Shown here: positions 24,667 through 35,984 of the stretch, piece by piece
How the letters are laid out: every line of letters starts with the position of its first letter
How positions within the stretch are numbered: the stretch's first letter is position 1
Assembly (NCBI GenBank): GCA_944548615.1
Contig: OX155972.1
Span: forward strand, 10,847,161-10,911,160
Length of the DNA stretch: 64,000 bases
Origin: Micropterix aruncella
Lineage: Eukaryota > Arthropoda > Insecta > Lepidoptera > Micropterigidae
Direction: 5' to 3'
Notes under the pieces: model-generated
The model's input: the letters and a program-made list of their open reading frames with translations, nothing else
Told to the model about the DNA's origin: nothing
Database searches by the model: none
Position numbers and translations under genes: made by a program

Positions 24667-24694
24667 ATCAAACCGGGTACGTACCCGGTTTGAT
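24667..24694. repeat. Perfect 28-bp palindrome
   Basis: ATCAAACCGGGTAC is followed directly by its reverse complement GTACCCGGTTTGAT with no spacer. It stands alone in AT-rich DNA. Confidence 0.92.
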
Positions 24695-24699
24695 ATAGT

Positions 24700-25730
24700 T
24701 CAAATGTTGGAACAATATACAAGATCGGAGTCTTGAAAAAGAAAAGAGCTCTTTTTTTTCTCTCGGTTTCTAAACCCAGCGAAAAAAGTTCCAGGTGCCA
24801 ACAAGTTCTTTTCTTGGAAAAGGAAAGTTATGGCATGGGTCGGTTGAAAATTCCCCATCTTGCTCATCCCCTTATATCTAGGCAATCCCACAGAAAATAC
24901 GGTTTTGCAGCGAAATCTTACGTGATGGTTTTTTTGGTATTTTTCCGAAAGTCAGCAGCCGAAAATACATAAGGAACACCCTTTATAATAATTTTAAAAA
25001 AATAGTCGCAGACCTGTGTAATTATTGATGTTTACTGCAATTTTCTCCCGCTAGATAGCATGTTGCAAAGCTATAGACGCTATCTCCTTGAGCAATGACA
25101 TGCAGACGGCATCCCACGTGCTATCGCTTGTCCTAACCGTACTTCTGATGTTTGGTAAACTGTCAAATCGCTTCCAGAATCGCAAATATCGACGATTGAC
25201 GACAATCGTCTATCGTATCGTCGCTTCAGAATCCAGGGGCTGGTTAATTCGTAAAATATCCACAAATGGGCGAAAGGCCAACAAAACGACAGAAGACAAA
25301 AAATACTCCATAAACGTTACGAACGAGAGCAGAATGTCATTCTGGCAGATTTCAAAATTTATATTCCAATTTATTAATATACATTGGAATATATATAAAT
25401 TAACTAGATTTGTTGGATAGATCGCAAAATAACACAAAATTAGAAAAAAGTAATTTTATTCTAATTTAGGCTGGAATGCGTTTTTTTCCATTTTCTCAAG
25501 ATCTCCCACAATTTTTTTCAATTAAATACATTCCATTGAAATATTTCCATCACGAGAGCATAGCGATCAAAATAAAAAAATACGGTTGTGTCACCCCAAT
25601 ACTTTCCTGTCAAACAGCCAGGAACTTAATTCATCAGAATATTAATATCATAAATCCTGCCACAAACCCCCCCCCCACCCCCAACCTAGCGCCACCCTTT
25701 AACCCTCGAAAATGTCGAATTTTCTGAAAT
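24700..25730. other. Intergenic, nothing recognised
   Basis: No supported gene. A C-rich run lies at about 25667-25682. Confidence 0.5.
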
Positions 25731-25734
25731 ATCC

Positions 25735-25850
25735 GATTTTTTCGACTTTTTCGACGTTTTCACCTTGTTTCGACTTTTTAGACCTTTTTGACTTTTTCGA
25801 CTTCTTCGTTTTTTTCGACTTTTTCGACTTTTTTATATTTTGAACGTCTG
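25735..25850. repeat. (TTTTTCGAC)n minisatellite
   Basis: About ten degenerate 8-9 base units of TTTTTCGAC lie in tandem. The Lys/Val/Glu-rich minus frame across it is a consequence of the repeat. Confidence 0.85.
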
Positions 25851-26226
25851 TGTACATCAGCCATGTCATGGTAAAACTTGGGAGCTGCTATCATAAATAA
25901 TTGCGTATACAAAATTTTGGGTCTCTGCTGTTGACCCTTGAGGAGTTCCCTTTTCAGAAGCCAAAACAAGGTACATTAGCCATGTCATGGTGAAACATGG
26001 AAGGTGCTATCATAAATGAATGCGTATTAAAAAAATTGGGTCTCTGCTGTTGACCGTTGAGGAGTTCCCTCTTCGGAAGCCAACCCAGGGTACATCAGCA
26101 ATATTATTACATTAGCCATGTCATGGTGAAACATGGAAGGTGCTATCATAAATGAATGCGTATAAAAAAAATTGGGTCTCTGCTGATGACCGTTGAGGAG
26201 TTCCCTCGCCGGGAGCCAACCCAGGG
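25850..26226 (-). repeat. Family N: about 120-bp tandem repeat, three units
   Basis: Three units share GCCATGTCATGGTGAAACAT, a GCTATCATAAATGAATGCGT block and GGTCTCTGCTGTTGACC. The same unit occurs in the opposite orientation at 43715, 43985, 46077 and 55440. Confidence 0.8.
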
Positions 26227-26420
26227 TGGACGTATTTTAACCACAATCTTTTCAGCGCATGTCATGACCAAATGATGCCTGCATGCCAAATTTCAGCTCA
26301 ATCGGATGAAGCATTTCGGCGCTATCGTTGGAGAATACACCCAGACACACAGACACACGGAAGCGCGTCCACAAGGAAAGTAAGAATCAACCTAATAATA
26401 ATATGTTGTCCCTATTCAAA
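26227..26420 (+). repeat. Dispersed repeat family M, copy 1
   Basis: The block ATGACCAAATGATGCCTGCA, then AAATTTCAGCTCAATCGG and GCGCTATCGTTGG, then a CACA-rich tail, also occurs at 31560 and 33570 and in reverse at 5540. It follows directly on the family N units. No coding capacity is recognised. Confidence 0.75.
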
Positions 26421-27240
26421 AAAAAAGAATTACGGATATCCATTGTTCGAATCGTGAGTAGAAAAAAAGGACACTCAGTTTTTCCCGCATTTTCCTGACA
26501 ACTTTTCCAATTTTCCTTTCCGTTAGGACCTTATTTGGACTATTCCCCAAATAAAAAAATCAAATAAAAAAATATCATCAATTATCAAATAAAAAATAAA
26601 AAAGGACTATCAAATAAAAAAAATGACAAATCTGTTCAGCCGTTCAACCTATGCCATTACCAACGAACGGCGTTTCATTTTTATTTATATAGATAATTGT
26701 TGTAGAATTGATCCCTTTCTCTCATCCACAAAAGTGCTGTTCCAGCTTTATATAAACCTCGCATACATTGTTCATACATTAGGGAAGGTCGCTGTTAAAA
26801 GTGAATGTGTTTCTCTCCCTGCATAATCACCGATTTTTCTGCTCGCGCCAGGAGATTTATTTTTTATATATTTTTTCTCGGCTGTGTTTCCGCCATTATG
26901 TTATTCATGCATATATTCAAATGTACATTTACATATTCGACTGAAAAGCTCCTTTTGAAGTCGACAACTGAAATATTCAGGTGGGTGTCAACCGCCCTAC
27001 TTTTCTTATAGCTCCATTACTCCTTTTTATTGTCGGGTATTGGGGTATCCGTTGTAGGTAATGATATTTTGGGGTATCGGTTGTAAAACGTTACAACCGA
27101 AACAATTTTACCATCGAATGTATGAGTATATTTAGGCTTACCATAATAATAAAGGTCTAAACCGGGACAGTCTGGGAGGGGAAGGGTAAAAAATATTTGT
27201 ATCAAGCGATTTAAGTCAACAAAAAAATACAAATTTTAAA
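26421..27240. other. Intergenic, A-rich simple sequence
   Basis: Repeats of the type AAATAAAAAAATC lie at about 26545-26620. A short GGGGTATCGGTTGTA repeat lies at about 27045-27090. No gene is seen. Confidence 0.5.
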
Positions 27241-27242
27241 AT

Positions 27243-27581
27243 TTGTTATTTTCCCAATCCCATGTGCTATCAGCTAAACAGTTATTCATTAAGCAAGCGC
27301 TTCTTGCATTCTACAAATCTAGAGATGACCACGCCCGAACTCAAAACAATCTGAACACAAGAATGTCCGCGAGTATCAATTATATAATTCCGTCAGTCAG
27401 GACAACATTTGCCCAGAGACATATATTCTACATAGCCCCAAAATTATATATTTCCCTTAGTGAAGACATGAACTATTATCCTAACATAAAAATATTTAAA
27501 GCAAACCTTAATAGATGGCTACTTAACAAGGGATATGTAAAATCTGATCAACTTCTTTGCAACGCACGACAATTTATTTAG
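27243..27581 (+). pseudogene. Non-LTR retrotransposon ORF2 C-terminal segment (host of the insertion)
   Basis: The frame encodes LFIKQALLAFYKSRDDHART, then RTTFAQRHIFYIAPKLYISL, and ends with a stop after about 112 codons. The FAQRHxFYIAPKLY block is the LINE C-terminal signature seen elsewhere in this window. Its 3' UTR (from 27582) is interrupted at 27737/29633 by a second LINE and resumes with GCCTAGTTAGATGTGC before an A-rich tail near 29740-29750. Confidence 0.78.
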
Positions 27582-27724
27582 TATCACTTATCTATTTTTC
27601 TTAATTAAATTTTATTAAATTACAACTATAAATGTATATATTTATTACATAGCTATATTTTTTATAAAATTGGTATATTTATGTGTATATACAGGTGGTG
27701 GGTCCAAATAATTAATATGCACAT

Positions 27725-29632
27725 CTAGAGACGGGCCTATGCTATCAAATAGGAATCTGACCGTCTATCAAGGCGACACCTCCATCACGGGAATCCCTGC
27801 TAAGGGCTGTCCACAGGGTGGAGTCATCTCCCCCCTCTTGTGGAGCATCGTTGTAGACGAACTCCTAATAGATCTACAAAACCTAGGCCTCTCTGTCTAC
27901 GGCTACGCTGATGACGTGGCCATAGTAGTCAGAGGAAACTTCCTATCAATACTTAAGGAGCTCATGGACAAAGCACTTAAGACCACCCAAGACTGGTGCC
28001 AGGCCAGAGGTCTATCCGCTAATCCAAGCAAGACTAAGGCCATGATTTTCACCAGAAAATACAAACCCGAACCCGTTGAGTGTCTCAAGCTCTGGGATAA
28101 GGAGATAGAATACGCTACAGTAGTTAAATACCTTGGAGTCTATCTAGACCCAAAGCTCAATTGGAAGCACCACCTCGAGCGCAAGAGAACAACCTTCTAT
28201 GCCTCGTTGTGGACGTGCAAAAGAGTCATGGGAAAAACCTGGGGGTTCAAACCCAGGGTCGCCTTATGGCTCTACAGGGCAGTACTGCTGCCTAGACTAA
28301 CCTATGCTGCAATAGTCTGGTGGTCCAGGGTGAAAAAGCTTGAGACAGTAAAAATGCTTAAAAGCCTTCAAGGTAACTACCTGAGGGCTGCAACTGGCGT
28401 CATGAAGACCACCCCAACAGCGGGATTAGAGGTGGCACTCTGCTGCCCGCCTCTGGACAAGCTCATCATCCACTCCGCCAGACTTACAGCATACAGACTG
28501 AAGTGTTTGGGCGAGTGGAAGCGTGGAGGGCACAATCATCCTGAGCTAAACCTCCTCCACAAAAGCCCATTCACTCTGACCCAGGATCGACTACGGAAAA
28601 AAATTTCGGTAGAGAAATCCTATAAAATCCTAATCCCCACCAGGGAAGAATGGAAAAATCCGCAGTGGCTTCAAAGCCACAACGCAGACGCCTGGTTCAC
28701 CGACGGCTCAGGAACAAATGGACGTTTTGGGGCAGGCGTGTACGGACCCAAAACCAACCACAGAATCAGCATCCCCCTTGGACAATACGCTACGGTTTTC
28801 CAAGCCGAGGTACTTGCCATATTGGAATGCATAAAACTACAAAGTCGACTTGAGGTAAAAAACAGACAAATCCTCATCTGCTCTGACAGCAGAGCAGCAC
28901 TGGACGCTCTGGCTAAAGCCACCACAGAATCTTCTGTGGTCTGGGACTGCATGCAGGAGCTCAACAAATTGGGAAAATCCAACAAAATCACCCTAATGTG
29001 GATACCGGGTCACCAAGGCATACCCGGAAACGAAGAGGCCGATAGACTGGCAAAACTGGGCACACTGGATTGCCCAGTGGAGCCAGCTGTAGGGGTCCCC
29101 TTCGCTACAGGTAAGAAAATCATCAGGGACTGCTTGGAGCAGGAACATCGGGCTTCCTGGAAACAGAGTCAGGGATGTCGCCAGGCAAAAGCCATGATGG
29201 AGCAACCACTACAGAAGAAAACCAAGGCCCTACTTGACATGAGCAAGAAGAACCTTAGAACCACTATCGGTCTCCTCACCGGACACACGACCCTTAGAGC
29301 TCATCTATTCAACCTTGGCTTGACCGAGAGCAAGGATTGCCGAATATGTGGAGAGGAACCTGAAGACAGCATACACATTGTTGGCCGCTGTCCAGGGCTC
29401 GCCGCCAAAAGACACAGTTTACTGGGACGAGCCTTTCTCGAACCCAGCGATCTGCCCAACTTGAAGGTCAGTGACCTACTTAGTCTGGTAAGAAGTACCG
29501 GGCTACTAGCTGACAATTGACCTAACCACACAGTGGGTAGATACAAAAGACCTTACAGATCTAGGTGACATCAAGGGCTGGAAACAAGCCCCCCACTCCA
29601 ACTACTACTACTACTACTACTAGAGACGGGCC
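27725..29632 (+). mobile_element. 5'-truncated RNase H-type LINE with 13-bp target site duplication
   Basis: The 13-base sequence CTAGAGACGGGCC occurs at 27725-27737 and again at 29620-29632, exactly bracketing the insertion. The element body (27738-29619) contains one intact ORF and ends in a (CTA)n tail at about 29602-29620. ORF1, the endonuclease and the front of the RT are missing, so the copy was truncated at its 5' end on arrival. The perfect duplication and open frame suggest a recent insertion. Confidence 0.9.
27739..29520 (+). CDS. LINE ORF2 fragment: RT C-half, RNase H and CCHC knuckle (593 aa)
   Basis: This protein copies retrotransposon RNA into DNA at the target site. RT motifs are GCPQGGVISPLLW (residues 23-35), the catalytic YADD (56-59) and KYLGVYLD (130-137). 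An RNase H domain follows, with D321 (FTDGS), E357 (QAEVLAI), D383 (CSDSR) and D435 (GNEEADRLAK, with H425 nearby). A C-terminal zinc knuckle C534-x2-C537-x8-H546-x4-C551 matches I/R1/LOA-group LINEs. Upstream RT motifs and the endonuclease are absent, so it cannot transpose on its own. The first ATG lies two bases after the target duplication, so it is a chance start created by truncation. Confidence 0.93.
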   Translation: MLSNRNLTVYQGDTSITGIPAKGCPQGGVISPLLWSIVVDELLIDLQNLGLSVYGYADDVAIVVRGNFLSILKELMDKALKTTQDWCQARGLSANPSKTKAMIFTRKYKPEPVECLKLWDKEIEYATVVKYLGVYLDPKLNWKHHLERKRTTFYASLWTCKRVMGKTWGFKPRVALWLYRAVLLPRLTYAAIVWWSRVKKLETVKMLKSLQGNYLRAATGVMKTTPTAGLEVALCCPPLDKLIIHSARLTAYRLKCLGEWKRGGHNHPELNLLHKSPFTLTQDRLRKKISVEKSYKILIPTREEWKNPQWLQSHNADAWFTDGSGTNGRFGAGVYGPKTNHRISIPLGQYATVFQAEVLAILECIKLQSRLEVKNRQILICSDSRAALDALAKATTESSVVWDCMQELNKLGKSNKITLMWIPGHQGIPGNEEADRLAKLGTLDCPVEPAVGVPFATGKKIIRDCLEQEHRASWKQSQGCRQAKAMMEQPLQKKTKALLDMSKKNLRTTIGLLTGHTTLRAHLFNLGLTESKDCRICGEEPEDSIHIVGRCPGLAAKRHSLLGRAFLEPSDLPNLKVSDLLSLVRSTGLLADN

Positions 29633-29760
29633 AAATTATCGCCTAGTTAGATGTGCTATTGGCAGTAAAGGTCATGTATTGGCAGTAAAGGTTATAAGAT
29701 TACATGACCTATGAATGAACTGTATACCTAATCCTATGTACCTAAATAAATAAAAATAGG

Positions 29761-30516
29761 TTGTATTAAAAATGGTTCTAATATTAGTAGGTACCTATGT
29801 AAGTTAGTTACAAAAAATATATACAATACATATCACGTAGGAGATTTTTAAATTATAAAAGTGAAGTTTAGATGAAGCAGCTGAAATGGATGTTTAAATT
29901 ATTTATTGTACCAATCGTACCTACTTCTCGCTGGAGTGAACCTTTTTCCATAATTTATCTTTTTTTTTTCATAGAAGTCGTTGCATGTAATACCAGAGTT
30001 AAGTTTACGGTGCAGTAATGCTCGTACAGTAGACTTACGCATACGGCCTCGATTATGATGTTTTTCTCATATTTTGCACTCATTATGCGATGTTGGTAGG
30101 CGTTGTTAGCGCCACAGTATACGGTATACAGTGTTCGCGCTTCTCTGGCATCGCTAAAACCCAACCGGGACAAAATCTCAAACCGGCCGGGACGCCGGGA
30201 CCAATGTCTGAAACCGGGGACGTATGGTAAGCCGTGCTCGCCCAACTTCGATCGACTTCGCGAGTAGTGTAGTGGGCGTTAATGTATATGGTACGTGGAA
30301 ACGCTCGCCCTAGCTCATCGTCAACAAAATCGATTGTCGTGTCCAAACGGGCCCAACCTGCATGTCCAAACTTGCACCGCGCGCAGCACAGTTTTGTATA
30401 ACGCTGGTAAAACAACGATCGAAATCGCTAATTATTAGATAGAGAATGGTAAAAAATATCGACTGTGTCACCACCGTAACACTTTACCGGCAAGTAGCCA
30501 AGGATCTGAATATTGA
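29761..30516. other. Intergenic with a GC-rich block at 30080-30420
   Basis: Frames of up to 110 codons on the minus strand coincide with the GC-rich block. They contain no recognised domain and no splice signals that join them, so I do not call a gene. Confidence 0.45.
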
Positions 30517-31248
30517 TCTATACTAATATTATAAAGAGGTAAAGTTTGTGAGGTTGTAGGAAATAATTTCTAAATCTACTAAACCGATTTTGAAAATTAT
30601 TTTACCAATAGAAGGCCACGTTATTTGTGAGTGCCATAGACTACATATTATTCCTAAAAATCAAAAGACTTTTTCGTGGTAGTCGGATTTGCAAAGTAAG
30701 TCGGAGAAAAAACGGTCGAGCGAAAACGTTTCTAACTGACAGAGATATATGATTAAGTTCTAGAGAAAAGTTGTAGAGCTTGATAATGTCTACAAAAAAG
30801 TCAGAGACAGCGTATGTGTAAATTTTATATTTAAGTCACAAAAAGTAGTTTTTTATATTAAAAAAATAATTTAAATTGTTAGGTCATGTTTATTGGTCAT
30901 ATTATCAACAATAGTAATTATGAATTCATATCAAAATAAGTAAATCTATCGTCTCAAGTGTTTAAAAAGACTTTTCTCTTTTACTGCATATATTTTCGCT
31001 TTTACTGCATAAATGGTTAACGAGATAAGACACTCACAAATAAGACACTCACAAGAAGACACTCACAAATAACGGTAATATAGTCAAATTGGCATGCAAA
31101 TACATACATACATATGCAGTAAAAATATAACCCTTCTTTTGGCAGTCAGGAAATAAATCATAGCACTCAGTACTAACCGAACCACACTCATAATTTCATC
31201 ACAAGTAAAAAGTTTTACCGCCCAACGAAGTGGGCACAAGTCAGCTAG
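30517..31248 (+). mobile_element. Non-autonomous Helitron, 732 bp (Lep1-like)
   Basis: The 5' end is TCTATACTAATATTATAAAG. The 3' end is CTAG (31245-31248), preceded by a GCCCA...TGGGC hairpin (31220-31224 / 31231-31235). The flanking bases are A on the left and T on the right, as expected for Helitron insertion. The interior has a small run of AAGACACTCACAA repeats near 31027-31070 and no coding sequence. The start resembles the lepidopteran Lep1/Helitron group from memory. Confidence 0.85.
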
Positions 31249-31429
31249 TTTCATATAAAATAGATGAGCTCCCTCTCTTGGCCGGCAAAACAACCATATT
31301 GGGTTCCGTTACAAAACTGCCTCGAGCAGCACGGTTCGTTTCACGGCTAGCCTCGGGCGGCTCGGCGTGAATATTTGATTAAAATGTGTAGCGGAATTTA
31401 AATATTATTATTGTAGCTTGTATACAAGA

Positions 31430-31715
31430 TCTTTCAGCCAAAATTTCAGATTGCGATTTCGGCCCAACGTGGCCATCTGTGTACCAAACTTTAGTCTCTA
31501 AGTACAATATTTCGAGATTGATATATGACTAGTGTGCCGATTTCAGGTGGTCCGATTTCAACCATAACAATCTCAACTCTTGCGATGAGCAAATGATGTC
31601 TGCATACCAAATTTCAGCTCAACCAAATTAAGCGTTTGTGCGCTATCGTGGAGGAATACATAGATATACACAGACCTACAGACAGACTTTAATCTGGAAA
31701 TGGTCCTAACCGTCT
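31430..31715 (+). repeat. Dispersed repeat family M, copy 2
   Basis: It contains ACAATATTTCGAGATTGATA, GCAAATGATGTCTGCATACC and AAATTTCAGCTCAACC, then a CACAGAC-rich tail. A G homopolymer follows at about 31717-31728, where the split MITE begins. Confidence 0.72.
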
Positions 31716-31728
31716 CGGGGGGGGGGGG

Positions 31729-33319
31729 CGTTAATTAATTGTAATTAATTTAGGGCCTAAATAAAAAATGTGGCTAAGCGCGACGCTATAGAATTAATCA
31801 TGAGGTAAAACAGTTCTATTTGCTGATGATACTGCCTTAATTTTCTGAGGGAAGACCTGGTCGACGGTTTACAAAAACGCAGAACTTGGTTTAAACAATA
31901 TTTATATTTGGCTCCAGAATAATCTATTGACATTAAATAGCGAAAAAAACAAACTATGTTACCTTTTCTAATACTGCCAAGCAGTACTTTATGCACACAG
32001 GTATGAAAATTCATACATTTACCCCAAAACCCCAAAATCATTTATTGTTTAATATACGATGTAACTGCACAACTATACAACATAAAACTCGAGCTAAATA
32101 TCTCGGTCTCGTATTTGATAACATCCTTAAATGGGGTGCGCATGTAAACGATGTGGCGACTAAAGTAAGGAGACTTATATACGTGTTTAAGTTATTCGGA
32201 ACGTTTTAGACTTAAAATCTCTCAAAAATGTCTACCATGCCCTTTCAAATAGTCTAATTTCATACGGTATTCTAGGTTGGGGAGGGTCTACACGTACTGT
32301 TCTAAATCCGCTTATGACAGCGCAGAAGGCGCTTCTTCGGGTTATTGCCAAGAAGCCCCGAAGGTACCCCTCACAAGACTTGTTTGCAGAGCTGAAGATA
32401 TTTGACATCAGGTCTATAATATTATGCAAAAACAGTCTTTCTCAACTACCTGAAAAGTAAAGATATTCACATAAAACTGAGCATAAAATTTCAACGAGGA
32501 GCGCCACAACCAGTAAACACATGGTACAGAAAACCCTAACATCCTTCGCCCAAAGACACTTTAACTTTATAGGGCCCAAAATGTATAACAATATAAAAGA
32601 ATCTATAAGAAACATGCCAACAAACTAAGTCAATCCAATTAAAATTTAAAATTACACAACATTTACTTCAACTTGGTAGAAATGAGGTGGAAAGGCAATA
32701 AGTCATATTTTAAAGTAAAGGTCTGCATTATTATCATTGTCATACATTGCACTACACTTTATATTTTAATACTATTTATTTATTTGTTCTACAAAATTCA
32801 TATTACGATTTTTTATATTCATATTTATTTCCATGACCATTCTATATCAATATTTTTTAATATAATTACAAGTTTAATTTGAATTCGCTTATCTATTTTA
32901 TCATATTTTGTATGTTTCATTTTGACACTATATGCACATGAATAAATCTTTGCCATACTTAGAGTCTTCCATGGTATGGGCTATGGCCTAGTTAGGCAGA
33001 TTCTGCAACTAATACAATTATAAAATTATGTTTTTGAATGTTTGTAATAAAATTATTATTAATATTATTATTATCAATTTAATGAAATTAAAATAAAATA
33101 CACTCACCGCTTACATTATAGAAGTAATCGCGTCTGAAAGTTATAAATCAGCTTGAAACCTTACTGTCCAATGCAATGAGCAACTTTTTTGAGCCCAAAT
33201 TATAAATTGGTTGCTTATCGAGGGATTTGCTTAGAAACTTTTTTAATTAATGCTTATATTTAAAAAAAAAAAAAAACTTAAGTTCTTTAGATATGGTCGT
33301 TCCCAGGTATCATGTCACC
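31729..33319. mobile_element. MITE family C, copy C3, split by a LINE insertion
   Basis: The left remnant (31729-31800) begins inside the element at TTAATTAATTGTAATTAATT. The right part (about 33071-33319) ends in AGGTATCATGTCACC followed by TTAA (33320-33323). Alignment with the intact copy at 16530 shows that the text between is foreign. The left terminus is missing. Confidence 0.78.
31801..33070 (+). pseudogene. Non-LTR retrotransposon, RT to 3' end, eroded, inside MITE C3
   Basis: The start reads KTVLFADDTALIF, the RT catalytic ADD box, then stops and frameshifts. Later blocks are LWLQNNLLTLNSEKNK-like, KTRAKYLGLVFDNILKWGAH, then ISYGILGWGGSTRTVLNPLM, TAQKALLRVIAKKPRRYPSQ and TSFAQRHFNFIGPKMYNNI. 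These follow the order of a CR1/Jockey-like ORF2 C-terminal half. The 3' UTR carries CTATGGCCTAGTTAGGCAG and ends in (ATT)n. Multiple frame breaks show it is inactive. Confidence 0.82.
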
Positions 33320-33409
33320 TTAATGTATCAACACATTTTAAATTCTATATAATTATATTTCGTATCCTATTATCTGGCAGAATTTAAATATTTTTAGTGC
33401 ATCTTGTAA

Positions 33410-33700
33410 ATGAGATACATCCAAAATTCCACAATATGATTTCGGTCCAACAAAGCATCTGTATACCACATTTTGGGGATGATTGGAGGAAGTCCAATAT
33501 TTCGAGGATGATATAAAACTAGCGCGACCCCTAGTGAACCGATTTCAACCACATTTTTTCACTTCTTAATCTTACCATGACCAAATGATGCCTACATACC
33601 AAATTTCAGCTCAATCGGATTAAACGTTTCGGCGCTATCGTAAAATCCATACACATAGACACACACACAGACAAATTATAATCGCTTTTATTAGCGTATA
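33410..33700 (+). repeat. Dispersed repeat family M, copy 3
   Basis: It contains ATGACCAAATGATGCCTACA, AAATTTCAGCTCAATCGG, CGTTTCGGCGCTATCGT and a CACACAGAC tail. It abuts the LINE fragment that starts near 33703. Confidence 0.75.
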
Positions 33701-33702
33701 GA

Positions 33703-34630
33703 TTTCAATACGCTAAGAAGTGTCTACTTTGCTGTCTGCGAGTCGGTTATTCGATATGGCATCGTAACTTGGGGCTGTGCGGCAAAAACGCTTCTGGCCA
33801 CCCTTTACAAAGCGCAAAAGGCTATAATGAGGGTGATCAATAAAAAAAACCCAAACATATTCTTCCGATGACCTTTTCCGAGAGTATAGAGTGTTGAGTG
33901 TGAGAAAAATGTTTGTGCTGGGAACTCTCACTAAATTCCATAGTGAGTTAGGAGAACAGAAAAAAAGCCAGCAATCTCATGTAACAAGAAGATCGAAACA
34001 AACTATTTTTGCAATACCACTCAGGAGATCCGCTTTTGGCCAATCCAGTTTCTCTTATCTTGCCCCCAAATTTTATAATTGCCTACCACCAAACATTAAA
34101 GACATTAAAATTTCATATAAATTTGAAAATAGTTTCAGGGCCTACCTCTTAAATTGTAGAAATGCCGACATTGAACACCATATTAAATAATTGAATCTTT
34201 ATAATAAAAACATAATAGTATATGTAGTAATATAAATTGATGATTTCTAAATGTAATTTTATTTTAATTTTTGTGAATTTTATTTTGTTTATTATTAATA
34301 ATATTAATACTTATTAATACATATATAAATATATATAATTTTTTGACATGTTTAAAAATAAAATAATATTGACAATTTTCATGACATTTTCTTACAAATT
34401 TTTATTAGGTAATTATGATATTTATGTTACATTGAGTATGATTTTGTTTATTTATATAAATATAATATAATAGATTTTTTAGGATAATTAAAATAAATTG
34501 TCTACCTTGGAACAGGCGGCAGCCTAGTTAGGTTAAGACTTTGGTATATTAAATGTACTCATAATTTGAACGCAATAAATAACTAATAATAAGTTATAAA
34601 TAATAATAAATAAATAATAAATAATAATAA
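33703..34630 (+). pseudogene. Non-LTR retrotransposon ORF2 C-terminus plus 3' UTR
   Basis: The segment from 33703 reads YALRSVYFAVCESVIRYGIV, then TWGCAAKTLLATLYKAQKAI and MRVINKKNP. The frame then shifts and continues from about 33891 to a stop at 34190 with FGQSSFSYLAPKFYNCLPPN. The 3' UTR has CTACCTTGGAACAGGCGGC and GCCTAGTTAGG at about 34500-34540 and ends in (AATAAATA)n at about 34580-34630. The 5' truncation and the frameshift mark it as dead. Confidence 0.8.
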
Positions 34631-34639
34631 GTTACACAC

Positions 34640-35012
34640 AAGGATGGAATTAGTAACCTCCTCATTTTTGAAGTCGGTTGAAAATGTTTTTTTCCCCGGT
34701 CTCTCTTATACTGTGCAAGCGGCTCTTTACTAGTCTTTGGGGAGTGCTTTTCCAGAAGCGGCCAGTTGATCGCTGGAGAGACGAAACGAGGCAATGAGTT
34801 AGGGGATAAGGAGCCCTAAAATCAACGCTAAACCCTCGCCTAATAAGGTTTTTTGCGTGGGCCATTCGGCCGGCCCTGAAGCGGGTGCCCGCCGTAATTA
34901 GAGCCGCGTTACGCGAGCATTGTGCTCATGGCCCGGTAATTGTGCTCGACTCTGACCGCTAACAGGGTTGCCACAAAAATATGTATCCTAAAATCAAATA
35001 TCTTTTGGCAAA
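34640..35012. other. GC-rich unassigned segment
   Basis: It contains GGGCCATTCGGCCGGCCC and other GC-rich text unlike family A. No gene is recognised. Confidence 0.45.
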
Positions 35013-35466
35013 CCCGTCACATCAGGAAGTTTTAACTTAATTTATCGTTCTGTCTCCCGTGAGGTGAGAGCAGAAGTCCACCGACAAGCTCCGCCACCTA
35101 CCTTTCAGAGGCCAACGCCTTACAGCGAGGCACCGGCAAATGTACCCTCCTGGTAGCCTCGCCCCCTGATTACCAGATTGAAAGGATATCTCCGTCTGGA
35201 ATTAACTTTCAGGATAACTCCTACCTCCTGACCGGTTACAAGATCGAGGTCGCTTGCGCGCTCCTCTCCATTACGTAGCGGTGAAACGGTGTCAACCGAA
35301 TCTGTCGCGGACCGCGGCGTCCTTTGTCCGGCTCTTCACCCGGAATCGGGTAGCCGATGATCGTTTCTAGAGCAGTCGCCGTAAGGTCAACGACTACCCC
35401 CGCTCTATAGGAAACAGTACTGTTTCCAGACTTCCCCGACTGTTAGTCAGAATGCACAATCGTTGA
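35013..35466 (+). repeat. GC-rich dispersed repeat family A, copy A3
   Basis: It starts near CCCGTCACATCAGGAAG and carries GTCTCCCGTGAGGTGAG, GAGGCCAACGCCTTAC and CGACTGTTAGTCAGAATGCA. It ends abruptly at GCACAATCG near 35462. It matches A2 in its first part and A1 in its second. Confidence 0.75.
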
Positions 35467-35984
35467 AATTTAATTTTGTAAAACAATTAGATAATTATGA
35501 ATAAATATGAGAAATTCGATAAAGTGAAAGAAACTCGGCATTTCTTACTTGTACTTGTCTTACAGAAAAATACGGAACCCTATTTAGAAATTGTAAATAC
35601 TATCGTGATCTTTATTAGATTCTCTATCAAAGGTAATATTTCGTATTGCTTATTTACATACAAACATATTTAGATATTAGGTCATAAAAACCATAAAAAA
35701 AAATTGGATTACTCGAAAAAAAAAATTACCAGAAATATCCGCGAAATGGTAATAATGAGATATTTGGTATGGATTTTAGGATGCGTTCGAATTAGAAAAT
35801 AATATTACTGTGCGCTTCGGGAGCAAGCCGCCAATATTGGTCGTTACGTAGTCAACGGTGTTCTGATGTGCAATCAAATTTGGTCATTACGTAGCCAAAG
35901 GGTTTGTAACGGACCTTAAGTCCACTACATATGATCAACAAATGCATCGATTTCCAGTGAAATCCACTGACACAATTCAGCTAT
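35467..35984. other. AT-rich intergenic stretch
   Basis: No gene is seen. If the block at 35985 is an LTR, its 5' end may lie within 35810-35985. Confidence 0.45.

Noticed and set aside
25735..25969. Lys/Val/Glu-rich minus frame
   Set aside because: It is produced by the (TTTTTCGAC)n minisatellite.
30083..30415. 110-codon minus frame in a GC-rich block
   Set aside because: No domain, repeats of related text or splice context; GC-rich DNA gives long chance frames.
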